Assembly (NCBI RefSeq): GCF_025960985.1
Contig: NZ_JAOQMX010000045.1
Span: 1-34,602, forward strand
DNA length: 34,602 nt
Direction of reading: 5' to 3'
Source of the DNA: Flavobacterium psychraerolatum
GTDB lineage: Bacteria; Bacteroidota; Bacteroidia; Flavobacteriales; Flavobacteriaceae
A model generated the notes under the pieces. It was not told where the DNA came from. It was given only the letters and a program-made list of their open reading frames with translations, and ran no database searches. Each line of letters begins with the position of its first letter. Within the stretch, counting starts at the first letter, position 1. This document shows, piece by piece, positions 7,176 through 15,501 of this stretch. A program made the position numbers and the translations under genes.

Positions 7176-8438
7176 TTATTTTTTTGATACTAGAAGCACT
7201 TGCAGTCCTGCTTTTATGGTAACTTTTGGAGTCTTGATTTTTTTCGAAAAATAATTTGAAACTCCTTGGACTAAACCTCGGCTTAAATCACCCGCAATCT
7301 GTTGTCCAGCTGAAGTTGATAGCATGATACTACTGCCAGAAGTCTGCCCCATATTTGCTGCCATATCGGTCATAGCAGTACGTTCTGGAGAATAAGGCAC
7401 TGTTAATCCCTGTTGTCCGTCCAAACCATAAACAGTCAATTCTATGGGCAAAATATTTTCCTCAAATGCAATAGAGGTAATTTTCAACTGCAATCTACCT
7501 TGCTGAAACCTGGAATTTGCCGTTACTACAGTTCCGCCTGGGATAATCTTACCCTGTATCCTAGAGGACTCCAACAATCGTAAGCTAACACTGCTTTCCT
7601 CGGTTACAACTTGTGTTTCCTGAATAACAGCACGAATACTATTCTTTGCTAGTTGTTGATTATTGCTAATGAAATTAGTACCAATCAGCGGTAAAAAGGG
7701 ATCTACTACAATCTCTTGCTGCAAGGTCGAAACAACATTGTGCCTTTCTGCAATTATGGATACAAAGGCTTCCTTAGATGGTGAAGAGCTGGCAATAGTT
7801 TTGTTTTCTGTAGCAGTCGAATTGGTCGGCAAGTATTTAGCAGCCATCTGATATGATTTTTCCATCAACTCCAACTGATTGTCAACAATATTGGTCGGTG
7901 TTTCTTCCTTTCTTGCTAATTCTTTTTTCACCTCATCTAATTGTTTGCGTAATTCCTGCGTTTCAGAATTATCCTTATTATAAAAGTTGCCTAATGTATT
8001 TTGTGCATTGCGATAACTATTCAACGATGCATTATTAGCAACTTCATCTTGCTTTTCAGGTACATCCTGCAAAGATCCTTCTGTACTACCTTCATTCCAG
8101 TAATCCGATAGCGATGTGAGCGCATTTTGTTTCTCTTGATTTTTATGATCTAATATTTCCTGTTCATAGGCTTTTTGCTTATCCGTTTCTAAACCGATAG
8201 TTGTAGCTTGAGGAACAGAATCATTTAACCCTAGAATCTGAATATTTTTCAGATTTTCTGACGGTTTAAAGATCAAATACATACAGCCAAAAAACACTAT
8301 TCCCATCAATCCAAATATGATTGGTTTTTTAAATTTATCGGCTATATTTTGTGTATTGTCCTGCAGTACATCAGTGGATTCTTTCGAATTCACTTCCGTT
8401 ACTCGAACCACTTTTTCTTTGTTTTCTTTATCTTTCAT
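7176..8438 (-). CDS. traM: Conjugative transposon protein TraM
   Basis: This 420-aa bitopic inner-membrane protein is the VirB10-like component linking inner and outer membranes. A cytoplasmic tail of about 38 residues precedes one transmembrane helix (39-57, PIIFGLMGIVFFGCMYLIF). A long Gln/Asn/Glu-rich periplasmic linker with helical stretches follows (about 65-230). The conserved C-terminal domain (about 235-420) includes IRAVIQETQVV, LLESSRIQGKIIPGGTVV and VYGLDGQQGLTVPYSPER, all typical of TraM. It sits between the small traL-like gene and traN. Family identification is strong; the VirB10 comparison is by architecture. Confidence 0.92.
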   Translation of the reverse strand: MKDKENKEKVVRVTEVNSKESTDVLQDNTQNIADKFKKPIIFGLMGIVFFGCMYLIFKPSENLKNIQILGLNDSVPQATTIGLETDKQKAYEQEILDHKNQEKQNALTSLSDYWNEGSTEGSLQDVPEKQDEVANNASLNSYRNAQNTLGNFYNKDNSETQELRKQLDEVKKELARKEETPTNIVDNQLELMEKSYQMAAKYLPTNSTATENKTIASSSPSKEAFVSIIAERHNVVSTLQQEIVVDPFLPLIGTNFISNNQQLAKNSIRAVIQETQVVTEESSVSLRLLESSRIQGKIIPGGTVVTANSRFQQGRLQLKITSIAFEENILPIELTVYGLDGQQGLTVPYSPERTAMTDMAANMGQTSGSSIMLSTSAGQQIAGDLSRGLVQGVSNYFSKKIKTPKVTIKAGLQVLLVSKK

Positions 8439-8500
8439 ATATCTTATTTTTAATGATTGTTACTATTGTGTCCTGCAAAGTTGCCGGACTTACCAATATC

Positions 8501-8668
8501 TTATTTATCGATATCAAACCATACTTTGAAAATTACTCCTACAGAAATCAGCAGATACGCTGTAAAGAAGTAAAGTGTGTATTGATGCTGTTTCCTAACG
8601 GTTAATGCAAGCCATTTTTCCTCTTGTTTATCAAACCATTTCTTAATCTTAAATTGCAACTTTTCCAT
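8501..8668 (-). CDS. traL: TraL-like small single-helix membrane protein
   Basis: This 55-codon gene fits exactly between traM and the next upstream gene. It starts MEKLQFKIKKWFDKQEEKW and contains one hydrophobic helix (about 30-47, YTLYFFTAYLLISVGVIF) followed by VWFDIDK and a TAA stop. Position in the operon, size and the basic-amphipathic start match the short TraL proteins of Bacteroidota conjugative elements, whose role in the channel is undefined. It is easy to miss because of its size. The coding call rests on its tight fit (gaps of 62 and 21 bases), a full reading frame and the helix. Confidence 0.72.
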   Translation of the reverse strand: MEKLQFKIKKWFDKQEEKWLALTVRKQHQYTLYFFTAYLLISVGVIFKVWFDIDK

Positions 8669-8689
8669 AACTTAAATTATTATTTGTTA

Positions 8690-9121
8690 TCACATCCTAA
8701 ACCCTCTTTTACGGGAAGAAAGCTGCTGTTTGGGATCTTCGGTCACTTGGGATATCGCCTCTTTTACTTTCGGAATAGTTGCTATTGAAAGGTTTGTTAG
8801 TTGTGATTTCTTCAATAGTTGTCCGTAACGATCTGTTCTTGAGATATCCATTTTTTGTACATCAAAAGTTCCGTTTTCATGTTTTATGTACAGATTACAT
8901 TTAACCCTCGGTTTATCATCTCCATTCCATTGGAGGTAGGTCGATAATAAAATGGAGGGGTTCTTATTCGGTATACCTTTGTCGTTTTGATAGGCTTTCA
9001 AATATTCGCTTATGCTTTCTATTAATTTGCCTGAATAAGCTGCTTCTGTTTGGAAGTAACCGTCGTAACCTTTATCCTTTAGTTTTTTAGCGAATGTTTC
9101 TAAATCATATAACTGATTCAT
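8690..9121 (-). CDS. Conserved hypothetical protein between traK and traL
   Basis: This protein has 143 aa from the ATG at 9121 (MNQLYDLETFAKKL). An upstream TTG at 9142 would overlap traK and is less likely. No signal peptide, membrane helix or catalytic motif is seen. The middle has alternating strands (SILLSTYLQWNGDDKPRVKC) and the C-terminus is basic (SSRKRGFRM). A gene of this kind often sits at this position in flavobacterial ICE operons, so a role in transfer is plausible but unproven. Confidence 0.78.
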   Translation of the reverse strand: MNQLYDLETFAKKLKDKGYDGYFQTEAAYSGKLIESISEYLKAYQNDKGIPNKNPSILLSTYLQWNGDDKPRVKCNLYIKHENGTFDVQKMDISRTDRYGQLLKKSQLTNLSIATIPKVKEAISQVTEDPKQQLSSRKRGFRM

Positions 9122-9131
9122 AATTTTGCTT

Positions 9132-9755
9132 TTAACGTTCAATAATTTCCAAATCCTTATTTTCCAATACCGTAAACTTCTCGATGTTAAACCCTTGCGG
9201 ATTGTTATCGGAACGAACAGAATTCACAAGGAAACAAGAAGTAACAAGATTTCTTTTTGTTACATTACTTGACCGAATGATGAACTGTTTTGAATACGTT
9301 TTAACAGCATAAGGATAGGTTTCGAAATCACATACCACACTATCAACTTCAAGTCGTTGTTGCACATTACCAGAAATGATCCTGTTGTAATATCCTTTTT
9401 CTGCTAAGTCTTTGTAATAATCAAAAGCACTTTTATCTGCTAGATTAAATGCTCTTTTCATATTATTCTCAATCGCATTTTTGTCTGGTGCTAGAGTAAA
9501 GAAAAGCTCGTGAAATCGTCGTACATGCTCTCGCGCTTCTACAGGTCTATTGATAGAAGCATCTTGAGCAAGAGCCAACATTAGCGATTTTCCATTGTCT
9601 AACACATACACTTTCTGACGTTGCAATTCAGCGAATCTGTACGACTCCCAAACAGCATAACCTGATATACTAATACACAACACTGCAAAAACGAGTGCAT
9701 AAAGTCTAATTTGTCTGAAACTATTTTCGATGTTTCTTAAAGTTTTAAATTCCAT
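9132..9755 (-). CDS. traK: Conjugative transposon protein TraK (VirB8-like)
   Basis: This 207-aa inner-membrane protein has one N-terminal transmembrane helix (about 18-36, LYALVFAVLCISISGYAVW) and a periplasmic domain. The start MEFKTLRNIENSFRQIR and the later HVRRFHELFFTLAPD segment (about 77-92) are signatures of TraK in Bacteroidota ICEs. By topology and position it corresponds to VirB8, a scaffold of the secretion channel. It starts 20 bases after the traJ stop and is followed closely by the hypothetical gene, so it belongs to one tra transcript. Confidence 0.92.
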   Translation of the reverse strand: MEFKTLRNIENSFRQIRLYALVFAVLCISISGYAVWESYRFAELQRQKVYVLDNGKSLMLALAQDASINRPVEAREHVRRFHELFFTLAPDKNAIENNMKRAFNLADKSAFDYYKDLAEKGYYNRIISGNVQQRLEVDSVVCDFETYPYAVKTYSKQFIIRSSNVTKRNLVTSCFLVNSVRSDNNPQGFNIEKFTVLENKDLEIIER

Positions 9756-9775
9756 TTTACTTTAATTTTAAATTG

Positions 9776-10768
9776 TTATTTCATTAATCTACCCCCAATA
9801 TTTCCAGCAACAGAACCTGTACCAGCTCCTACGATATTTCCAGTTTTTGTGGTCGTTTGATTTATATTTCGAACAAAATTCCCTGCACCACCAGCCTGAA
9901 TAATCCATCCAGTTACTGTAGGAATAGTAAAATAGCCTATGATACCAATAATCATAAAGATGATGTAGACAGTATTAGAAGAATCAGGTATGAAATTGGG
10001 ATCAGCTAAGCTGTCAATATCCTTTTGGAGTATGAGTGATTGGATCTTGGACAACATCGCACTAAACAGATCAGAAACTGGCAACCACAGGTACACACTA
10101 ATGTATCGAGTAAACCACTGAATCAAGGTAGACTGAAACCCATCCCAAACTGAAATGGCAAATGCGATGGGACCTAGTATAGAGAGCACTATTAAAAAGA
10201 ATGTTCGGATCGTGTCTATAACTAGTGCAGCCGCTTGAAAAAGAACTTCTATAAATTCACGAAATCCATCTCGAACCATTTTCTTTAAACTGTAGATCTG
10301 TTTTTCCGCATACATGCTTGACATGGTTACCAAGTCAGATGGTGTCCATCCGAGTTCATCTAGTTTTTTATCAAATTCTTCATCCGAAGCTAAATAGGCT
10401 GTTTCTGGATTTCGAAGCATAGCCTCTCTCTCCAGTAGGTCTTTTTGCTGTTGCAACGCATTCAAATCTAAAACTTGGTTCTCTAGTATGCTATGTGTTC
10501 CTTGGACTACTGGACTCAGAACTCCATTAAGCGTACCTAAAACAATGGTTGGGAAAAATGTAATGCACATCCCTATAGCAAATGGTCTCAGTAAAGGAAA
10601 GACGTCTATCGGTTCGGCACTACTCAATGCTTGCCACACTTTTAATGCTACATAAAACAAAGCCCCCAATCCAGCCAAACCTTTAGCAACTGCTGCCATA
10701 TCTGCTGATAACGGTATCATTTCGTCATACAACGAACGTAATACTTCATGAAGATTACTATATTCCAT
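9776..10768 (-). CDS. traJ: Conjugative transposon protein TraJ (VirB6-like)
   Basis: This 330-aa polytopic membrane protein has hydrophobic segments near residues 20-42, 58-82, 175-215 and 270-295 (from the ATG at 10768; a TTG three codons upstream is less likely). WDGFQSTLIQWFTRYISVYLWLPVSDLF and YFTIPTVTGWIIQAGG are family-typical, and the tail is Gly/Thr-rich. TraJ is the inner-membrane channel component comparable to VirB6. It starts 2 bases after the traI stop, consistent with translational coupling. Confidence 0.92.
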   Translation of the reverse strand: MEYSNLHEVLRSLYDEMIPLSADMAAVAKGLAGLGALFYVALKVWQALSSAEPIDVFPLLRPFAIGMCITFFPTIVLGTLNGVLSPVVQGTHSILENQVLDLNALQQQKDLLEREAMLRNPETAYLASDEEFDKKLDELGWTPSDLVTMSSMYAEKQIYSLKKMVRDGFREFIEVLFQAAALVIDTIRTFFLIVLSILGPIAFAISVWDGFQSTLIQWFTRYISVYLWLPVSDLFSAMLSKIQSLILQKDIDSLADPNFIPDSSNTVYIIFMIIGIIGYFTIPTVTGWIIQAGGAGNFVRNINQTTTKTGNIVGAGTGSVAGNIGGRLMK

Positions 10769-10770
10769 GA

Positions 10771-11403
10771 TTACCAATATTTCTGATTAGCCGTTCCGTA
10801 TAAGTCTAAGACTCTTTGACTGTTATTGGCTTTCTTGGCTCGCAGGTAACTGACCGAAATGTTTTTATTGGTGAAGTAGCGAACCAAATTATGGTACTCT
10901 TTTACTTTTACATACACTTGGTCTATAATGTCCAAACGCTCTTTATCATTGAGCGACAAACTAGAGGAATTTACTATTTGCTTTAACTCTTTCAACAATT
11001 CTGTACTTTCATTAAGTAAGATCGAATACCCATTCGCAATTGCTGTTAGTTCTTGTTCATTGAAATTTGGATCATTTAGCATTTTACCAAAATTGTTTAC
11101 ATACATCTCAGAAACATCACCAACTAGCAACACAGTCTGCTGTACTTTTCGAGCATCTTTTACCAGATTGTTGACCGCCTTCAGTTTATCATAATATTCC
11201 TTTCCTTGATTATACACTTTTTGCACTTCTTTAAAGTTGTTAATCATATTGGTCGCTGTAGTCGAAGTTTGTATAATCTGTCTCGCTGAGTTGACTATTC
11301 CTTGCGCTAAATTGGTAGGATCTGTTACCACCCATTGTGCTTTAACACTCGGCATGACAGTAACAAATAGTACCATACATACCATGATTTTTAAATTTTT
11401 CAT
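10771..11403 (-). CDS. traI: Conjugative transfer protein TraI-type (DUF4141)
   Basis: This 210-aa exported protein has a signal peptide (about 1-22, ending SVKAQW), followed by VVTDPTNLAQGIVNSARQI and a long mainly helical, coiled-coil-like body with YNQGKEYYDKLKAVN and ISVSYLRAKKANNSQRVLDLYG. This is the DUF4141 pattern of the TraI protein in Bacteroidota conjugative elements, broadly comparable to VirB5 in position and secretion. It is unrelated to the F-plasmid relaxase also called TraI. It lies 23 bases after traG. Confidence 0.88.
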   Translation of the reverse strand: MKNLKIMVCMVLFVTVMPSVKAQWVVTDPTNLAQGIVNSARQIIQTSTTATNMINNFKEVQKVYNQGKEYYDKLKAVNNLVKDARKVQQTVLLVGDVSEMYVNNFGKMLNDPNFNEQELTAIANGYSILLNESTELLKELKQIVNSSSLSLNDKERLDIIDQVYVKVKEYHNLVRYFTNKNISVSYLRAKKANNSQRVLDLYGTANQKYW

Positions 11404-11426
11404 TTTTATTCGTTTTTAAAATTTTA

Positions 11427-13931
11427 CTAATTGTTTTCTTTTTCTCTTTTCTCAAGAGCTAACCTTTTGATGGCTTGCTCTACATTTCCATCCAGTTGAC
11501 TGGCCAATTGCATCACTTCCAACTTTTCCGTCTCTTCAGTGGTATAGGCTAAATATTCTTCGAAACTAACTTCTGTGGCATATACTGCAGAATGCGTTCC
11601 CCCTAGCCCAATCCATACTTCTTTATAAAGTCGTTTTGGATCATTGTTCATATTGATCGAAAGTACCTGCGCTTTCTCTTTCTCGGTTAGACCAAGCATT
11701 GCCTGGATATCATCAAATTTGTTCATGTATTTCCGTTGGTCAAGGAGTATTTTACAATCTGAATTATTGATGATACTTTCTTTTACAATAGGTGATTGAA
11801 TAATATCATCGACTTCTTGGGTTACGACAATCGCTTCTCCAAAAAACTTCCGTACCGTTTTAAACAGGTATTTGATGTATTCCGCCATTCCTTCTTTGGC
11901 GATCGCTTTCCAAGCTTCTTCAATCAGGATTAGCTTTCGTATTCCCTTCAATCGACGCATCTTATTAATAAAAACCTCCATAATAATGATCGTCACAATT
12001 GGAAAAAGGATTTTATGATCCTTGATTGCATCAATTTCGAAAACAATAAATCGCTTGGAGAGTAAGTCGAGTTGCTTATCAGAATTCAGCAGGTAATCAT
12101 ATTCTCCACCTTTGTAATAGGGTTCTAATACATTGAGAAAGTTGTCAATATCAAAGTCTTTTTCTCGTACCTTTTTATCTCCCAATAGCTTTCTATATTC
12201 TCCTTGCACAAATTCATAAAATCCGTTGAAAGACGGAAAATCGTCAGTCTGTTTGATACGTTCAATATAACCGCTCACGGCATTTGAAAGTGCCACTTCT
12301 TCGGACCGTGTTGGTGGTTCATCATCCCTTTTCCATAAGGTTAATATCAATGTTTTGACGCTTTCTCTTTTCTCAATATCGAATACGCCGTCATCGGTGT
12401 AAAAAGGATTAAAGGCAATAGGATTGTCTTCGGTGTAGGTGAAATAAACGCCATCTTCCCCTTTAGTTTTTCCTTTGATGAGTTCGCACAAACCTTGATA
12501 GGAATTACCCGTGTCGACTAACAAAACATGCGCGCCTTGTTCATAATATTGTCTGACCATGTGATTGGTAAAAAATGACTTTCCAGAACCGGAAGGACCA
12601 AGAATAAACTTATTCCTATTGGTGATAATACCCCGTTTCATAGGCAGATCAGAGATATCCAAATGGATGGGTTTTCCTGTAAGTCGGTCAGCCATTTTAA
12701 TTCCGAAAGGAGAGGGTGAACTTTTATAGTTCGTTTCCTCCGTAAAAAAACACAGCGCAGGTTCAATGAAAGTGTAAAAACTTTCTTCACTTGGAAAATC
12801 TCCTGCATTGCCTGGCATTCCTGCCCAATAAAGCGTAGCAACATCGGTAGTATTGTGCCTTGGTTTGCATTCCATGAGTGCCAAAGCACTACCTGTGTCG
12901 TTTTTTAATTGTTTTAGTTCTGCTGGATTATCCGACCACGCAATTACATTAAAATGCGCTCGAATAGAAGCATGACCGAAAGAATGCGCCTCATTCAAAT
13001 AGCGTTCGATCCATTCCTTATTTATTTGATTGGCTCTGCTATAGCGTGCCAACGAATGCATGTTTCGTGCGGACTTCTCAAACTTACGCAGGTTATCTTC
13101 ACTGTTATCCAAAAAAAGATACTGGTTGTAAATGTGATTGCAAGACAACAATAATCCAACTGGTGAAGCAAAAGACAACAAACAATCACTCCTATCGGTG
13201 GACAGCTTTTCGTATCGAGTTTCTGCCGACACCGAACTAGGTAAATCATCGGTATCGGACAACGTATGCAAGCACAATCTTTTGTTTCCAATACGAACTT
13301 CTTCTGCTCCCAAAGCAATATCCTGCAGTGGTGTCCCCTCCTCTCTTGAAAGGCTTAGGTATTGTTCCAGTAATCCTTGTTTGTCATTTGTTCCAATGAT
13401 GTCTTCCTCACTCAATCGTTCCAATTTTATAAAACCCGAATCATTGACGATACGCTCAAATTGCGCCACCGATTCCATAAAACGAGAAATAATTTCTTTA
13501 TCTCTTATTTCTTTTGGAATAAGTACCCCTTTGCAAAGCGAAGAGAAATTACTCTGCATTCGCATGCGTTCTTTGGTCGTTTTTGTTAAGAACATATAAC
13601 AATAGTGATTGAGAAACGGACGCTCATTAAAATGTTGCTGGTAGGATTTTGCCAAAAAACTCAAATCTTCTTTCGCAATGTCAGGAGCATAATTTTCCTT
13701 GATGTACCAATCCTGTTTGTGTACCACCGTATAATCAGGCAAGGTTTTTATTGCCTTGTGCCAAGCGGAATGAATGGCTTCATATTCCGCAGAAGCTACT
13801 GTGAAAAGTTCTGGTAGCTGTACTCGAAAACAAGCGGTAATATCTGCATCCTTGGAGATAATACAATTGTTTTCTACTGCCAACAAGGGAAACTTAGATT
13901 CCAGTGTAGTTGCTTTTGACTTATTTCTCAT
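11427..13931 (-). CDS. traG: TraG conjugation ATPase (VirB4-like)
   Basis: This 834-aa cytoplasmic ATPase energises channel assembly and transfer. The N-terminal half (about 20-420) is the TraG N-terminal domain, with the AIHSAWHKAIKTLP motif. The ATPase half starts with FILGPSGSGKSFFTNH (Walker A, near residue 447) and contains RKLILIEEAWKAI (Walker B, near residue 665) and EAIVVTQEVDDI. Length is normal for the family. The traF stop overlaps its start by 4 bases (ATGA), showing tight coupling. It is VirB4-like, not the coupling protein; the latter is the mobC product at 26931. Confidence 0.95.
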   Translation of the reverse strand: MRNKSKATTLESKFPLLAVENNCIISKDADITACFRVQLPELFTVASAEYEAIHSAWHKAIKTLPDYTVVHKQDWYIKENYAPDIAKEDLSFLAKSYQQHFNERPFLNHYCYMFLTKTTKERMRMQSNFSSLCKGVLIPKEIRDKEIISRFMESVAQFERIVNDSGFIKLERLSEEDIIGTNDKQGLLEQYLSLSREEGTPLQDIALGAEEVRIGNKRLCLHTLSDTDDLPSSVSAETRYEKLSTDRSDCLLSFASPVGLLLSCNHIYNQYLFLDNSEDNLRKFEKSARNMHSLARYSRANQINKEWIERYLNEAHSFGHASIRAHFNVIAWSDNPAELKQLKNDTGSALALMECKPRHNTTDVATLYWAGMPGNAGDFPSEESFYTFIEPALCFFTEETNYKSSPSPFGIKMADRLTGKPIHLDISDLPMKRGIITNRNKFILGPSGSGKSFFTNHMVRQYYEQGAHVLLVDTGNSYQGLCELIKGKTKGEDGVYFTYTEDNPIAFNPFYTDDGVFDIEKRESVKTLILTLWKRDDEPPTRSEEVALSNAVSGYIERIKQTDDFPSFNGFYEFVQGEYRKLLGDKKVREKDFDIDNFLNVLEPYYKGGEYDYLLNSDKQLDLLSKRFIVFEIDAIKDHKILFPIVTIIIMEVFINKMRRLKGIRKLILIEEAWKAIAKEGMAEYIKYLFKTVRKFFGEAIVVTQEVDDIIQSPIVKESIINNSDCKILLDQRKYMNKFDDIQAMLGLTEKEKAQVLSINMNNDPKRLYKEVWIGLGGTHSAVYATEVSFEEYLAYTTEETEKLEVMQLASQLDGNVEQAIKRLALEKREKENN

Positions 13932-14260
13932 AGCTGGTACAATTTGGAGTTGAACTTGAAATAACGATACACAGGTTTGCGACAGATAATATATCGTGGA
14001 TGTCGTTTATTGGCTCCTACTTTCATCAAACCATGTTCACCATACTTTTTGTTTAGTGAAAAAGTTTGCCACACCAACAGCGATCCCCCACCGATTCCGA
14101 TAAACAAACACAGATAAGAATTGACTCCTGTCATGTACAAGATCATTATCAGGATAAGCATCCCGAGCAGTCCACCTGCGAATAGGAACAAGTACTGTGC
14201 TTTCAGTCCTTTGAATTCTACCGTTCTTCCAATGCCTTTATTAATATTATAGGTATTCAT
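13928..14260 (-). CDS. traF: TraF conjugation membrane protein (DUF4133, VirB3-like)
   Basis: This 110-aa protein has two adjoining transmembrane helices (about 25-65: LFLFAGGLLGMLILIMILYM and LCLFIGIGGGSLLVW). It starts with the typical MNTYNINKGIGRTVEFKGLKAQY and ends in a basic region with RHPRYIICRKPVY. The family corresponds to VirB3, which associates with the VirB4-type ATPase encoded next. It starts 10 bases after traE and overlaps traG by 4 bases. Confidence 0.93.
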   Translation of the reverse strand: MNTYNINKGIGRTVEFKGLKAQYLFLFAGGLLGMLILIMILYMTGVNSYLCLFIGIGGGSLLVWQTFSLNKKYGEHGLMKVGANKRHPRYIICRKPVYRYFKFNSKLYQL

Positions 14261-14270
14261 ACCGCAAATA

Positions 14271-14576
14271 CTAAAGGAAGAATGAACGTAGAACAGTTGC
14301 TGCTACAATCAAAAAGATGCAAGCTCCAAACCAACTCGCTGCCGTCTTGCTAGTATCAGGATCACCGCTACTAAACTTGTTATATACCTTAACTCCTCCA
14401 ATGAGCCCCACTACTGCGCCAATAGCATAAATGAGTTTTGTAGCAGGATCAAAATACGAGGTTACCATTTGTGTAGCCTCCGTGATTCCGGCTGTTCCGT
14501 TTCCTTGTGCAAATGCTCCAAATGCTGATAGCATAGTCAACGCTAGCAGCATTACTTTTTTTCTTTGATTTCCCAT
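14271..14576 (-). CDS. traE: TraE conjugation protein (DUF4134, VirB2-like)
   Basis: This 101-aa protein has a signal-like start (MLLALTMLSAFGAFAQGNG, about 9-27) followed by two hydrophobic helices (about 47-68 and 82-100). The GITEATQMVTSYFDPATKLIYAIGAVVGLIGGVKVYNKF segment is characteristic of TraE, a pilin-like component comparable to VirB2. It is the first gene of this half of the split operon. The upstream genes traD, traB and traA lie 8 kb away beyond the cargo island, so traE must have its own promoter; I see none with a full consensus. Confidence 0.92.
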   Translation of the reverse strand: MGNQRKKVMLLALTMLSAFGAFAQGNGTAGITEATQMVTSYFDPATKLIYAIGAVVGLIGGVKVYNKFSSGDPDTSKTAASWFGACIFLIVAATVLRSFFL

Positions 14577-15097
14577 GATTTGAATAATTTATCATTTTGT
14601 ATTCCTACACTTTGCAGGATTTATGGACAAATATCATTTGGAAACCAGTGCTGTTTAATATGTTGGCGTTAAGTGGAGTTGTTTGGCAGAAGAGGACTTG
14701 ACAACTTAGTTTGCGAAAGTAAAAATCACTAAATTTGAGTAATGAATACTAATATATTGCAAATCGCGATATGCAATACAGCTCGAGGAAAAACTACTAA
14801 TTAGAAAAGAATGTTTTCAAATATTGATGGAGAAAGTAGAAAGAATCGTAAAGTAAAAACAAAAAGCTTTCATTAAGAACTTATTAGCCTTTAATATTAA
14901 AAGAAACCATTATATAAAAGAGAGAAATTATAAAATCATGGCTTCATAAAAAGTAGGAAAAGAAAAGTTATATTATTAGAAGCTTTAACAGTAAAATAAT
15001 AGAGTCAAGTAACATGTATTAAAATCAAATTATAAAAAATAAATTTCACACTATAGGCTAAAAACTTAAATTAGGATTCAGACCTGTGATTTATAAT
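14577..15097. other. Non-coding left border of the cargo island
   Basis: About 520 AT-rich bases have no gene on either strand. They must contain the traE promoter. The outstanding element is the 24-bp dyad at 14755-14778. The boundary of the inserted cargo is probably within this stretch. Confidence 0.55.
14755..14778. promoter_or_regulatory. 24-bp dyad-symmetric site
   Basis: Outer arms TATTGC (14755-14760) and GCAATA (14773-14778) flank an inner perfect ATCGCGAT (14763-14770). 22 of 24 positions are symmetric. The form suits a dimeric regulator about 180 bases upstream of traE, or a recombination site at the island border. Confidence 0.5.
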
Positions 15098-15129
15098 TAA
15101 AAAAAAAACAGACTGATTTACAGCCTGTT
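15098..15129 (-). terminator. Terminator of the ubiquitin-like cassette
   Basis: Read on the minus strand, AACAGGCTG and CAGTCTGTT (15107-15115 and 15121-15129) form a stem with one mismatch and a 5-base loop, followed by a run of about ten T. It closes the cassette 19 bases after its last gene. Confidence 0.85.
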
Positions 15130-15147
15130 TCCAATAAAAATGAGAAA

Positions 15148-15501
15148 TTAATTTTTCTTCTGCCACCATTTTGAAAAAGATTTTTTCTTTTTCTTTTTGG
15201 GTTTTTCATGACCATCTTTAATCTCTTCGTCAGTCCATTTTCTGGCGAAAATAATTTCACTATTTCTAATCCAATAGTGTGATCTACAATCAAAATTCCA
15301 ATTACCGATGGAAGGAGATAAACTAATAGTCGCGCCATCAAACGTCATTTTCCAATCGATTGGCGAAAATGGTGTAACAACTTCATTGTTACAACCACAC
15401 ACACATTTATGTATGGCCGTACAATAAGTAACTGAAATATATAATATTCCATCTTCCAATTGTTCTGGGATAAACTCTACAAACTTATGCTGTAACTTCA
15501 T
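15148..15501 (-). CDS. DUF6527-like cysteine-rich protein
   Basis: This 117-aa protein, from the ATG at 15501, is the last gene of the ubiquitin-like cassette and overlaps the E1 gene by 17 bases. It carries closely spaced cysteines, HKCVCGC (about 31-37), and FDCRSHYWI (about 70-78), a likely zinc-binding module. The conserved TPFSPIDW and LSPSIGNWNFDC segments are what I recall for DUF6527, a family found beside multi-ubiquitin and ThiF genes. The tail is strongly basic (PKKKKKKSFSKWWQKK), suggesting nucleic-acid, membrane or acidic-partner binding. The role is unknown; a substrate adaptor or ligase-like factor is a reasonable guess. Confidence 0.78.
   Translation of the reverse strand: MKLQHKFVEFIPEQLEDGILYISVTYCTAIHKCVCGCNNEVVTPFSPIDWKMTFDGATISLSPSIGNWNFDCRSHYWIRNSEIIFARKWTDEEIKDGHEKPKKKKKKSFSKWWQKKN

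Noticed and set aside
13138..13599. 153-codon plus-strand frame within traG
   Set aside because: It is antisense to conserved TraG coding sequence and its composition is that of a shadow frame.
15078..15341. 87-codon minus-strand frame overlapping the DUF6527 gene
   Set aside because: It runs through the terminator of the cassette and is out of frame with the conserved cysteine motif.
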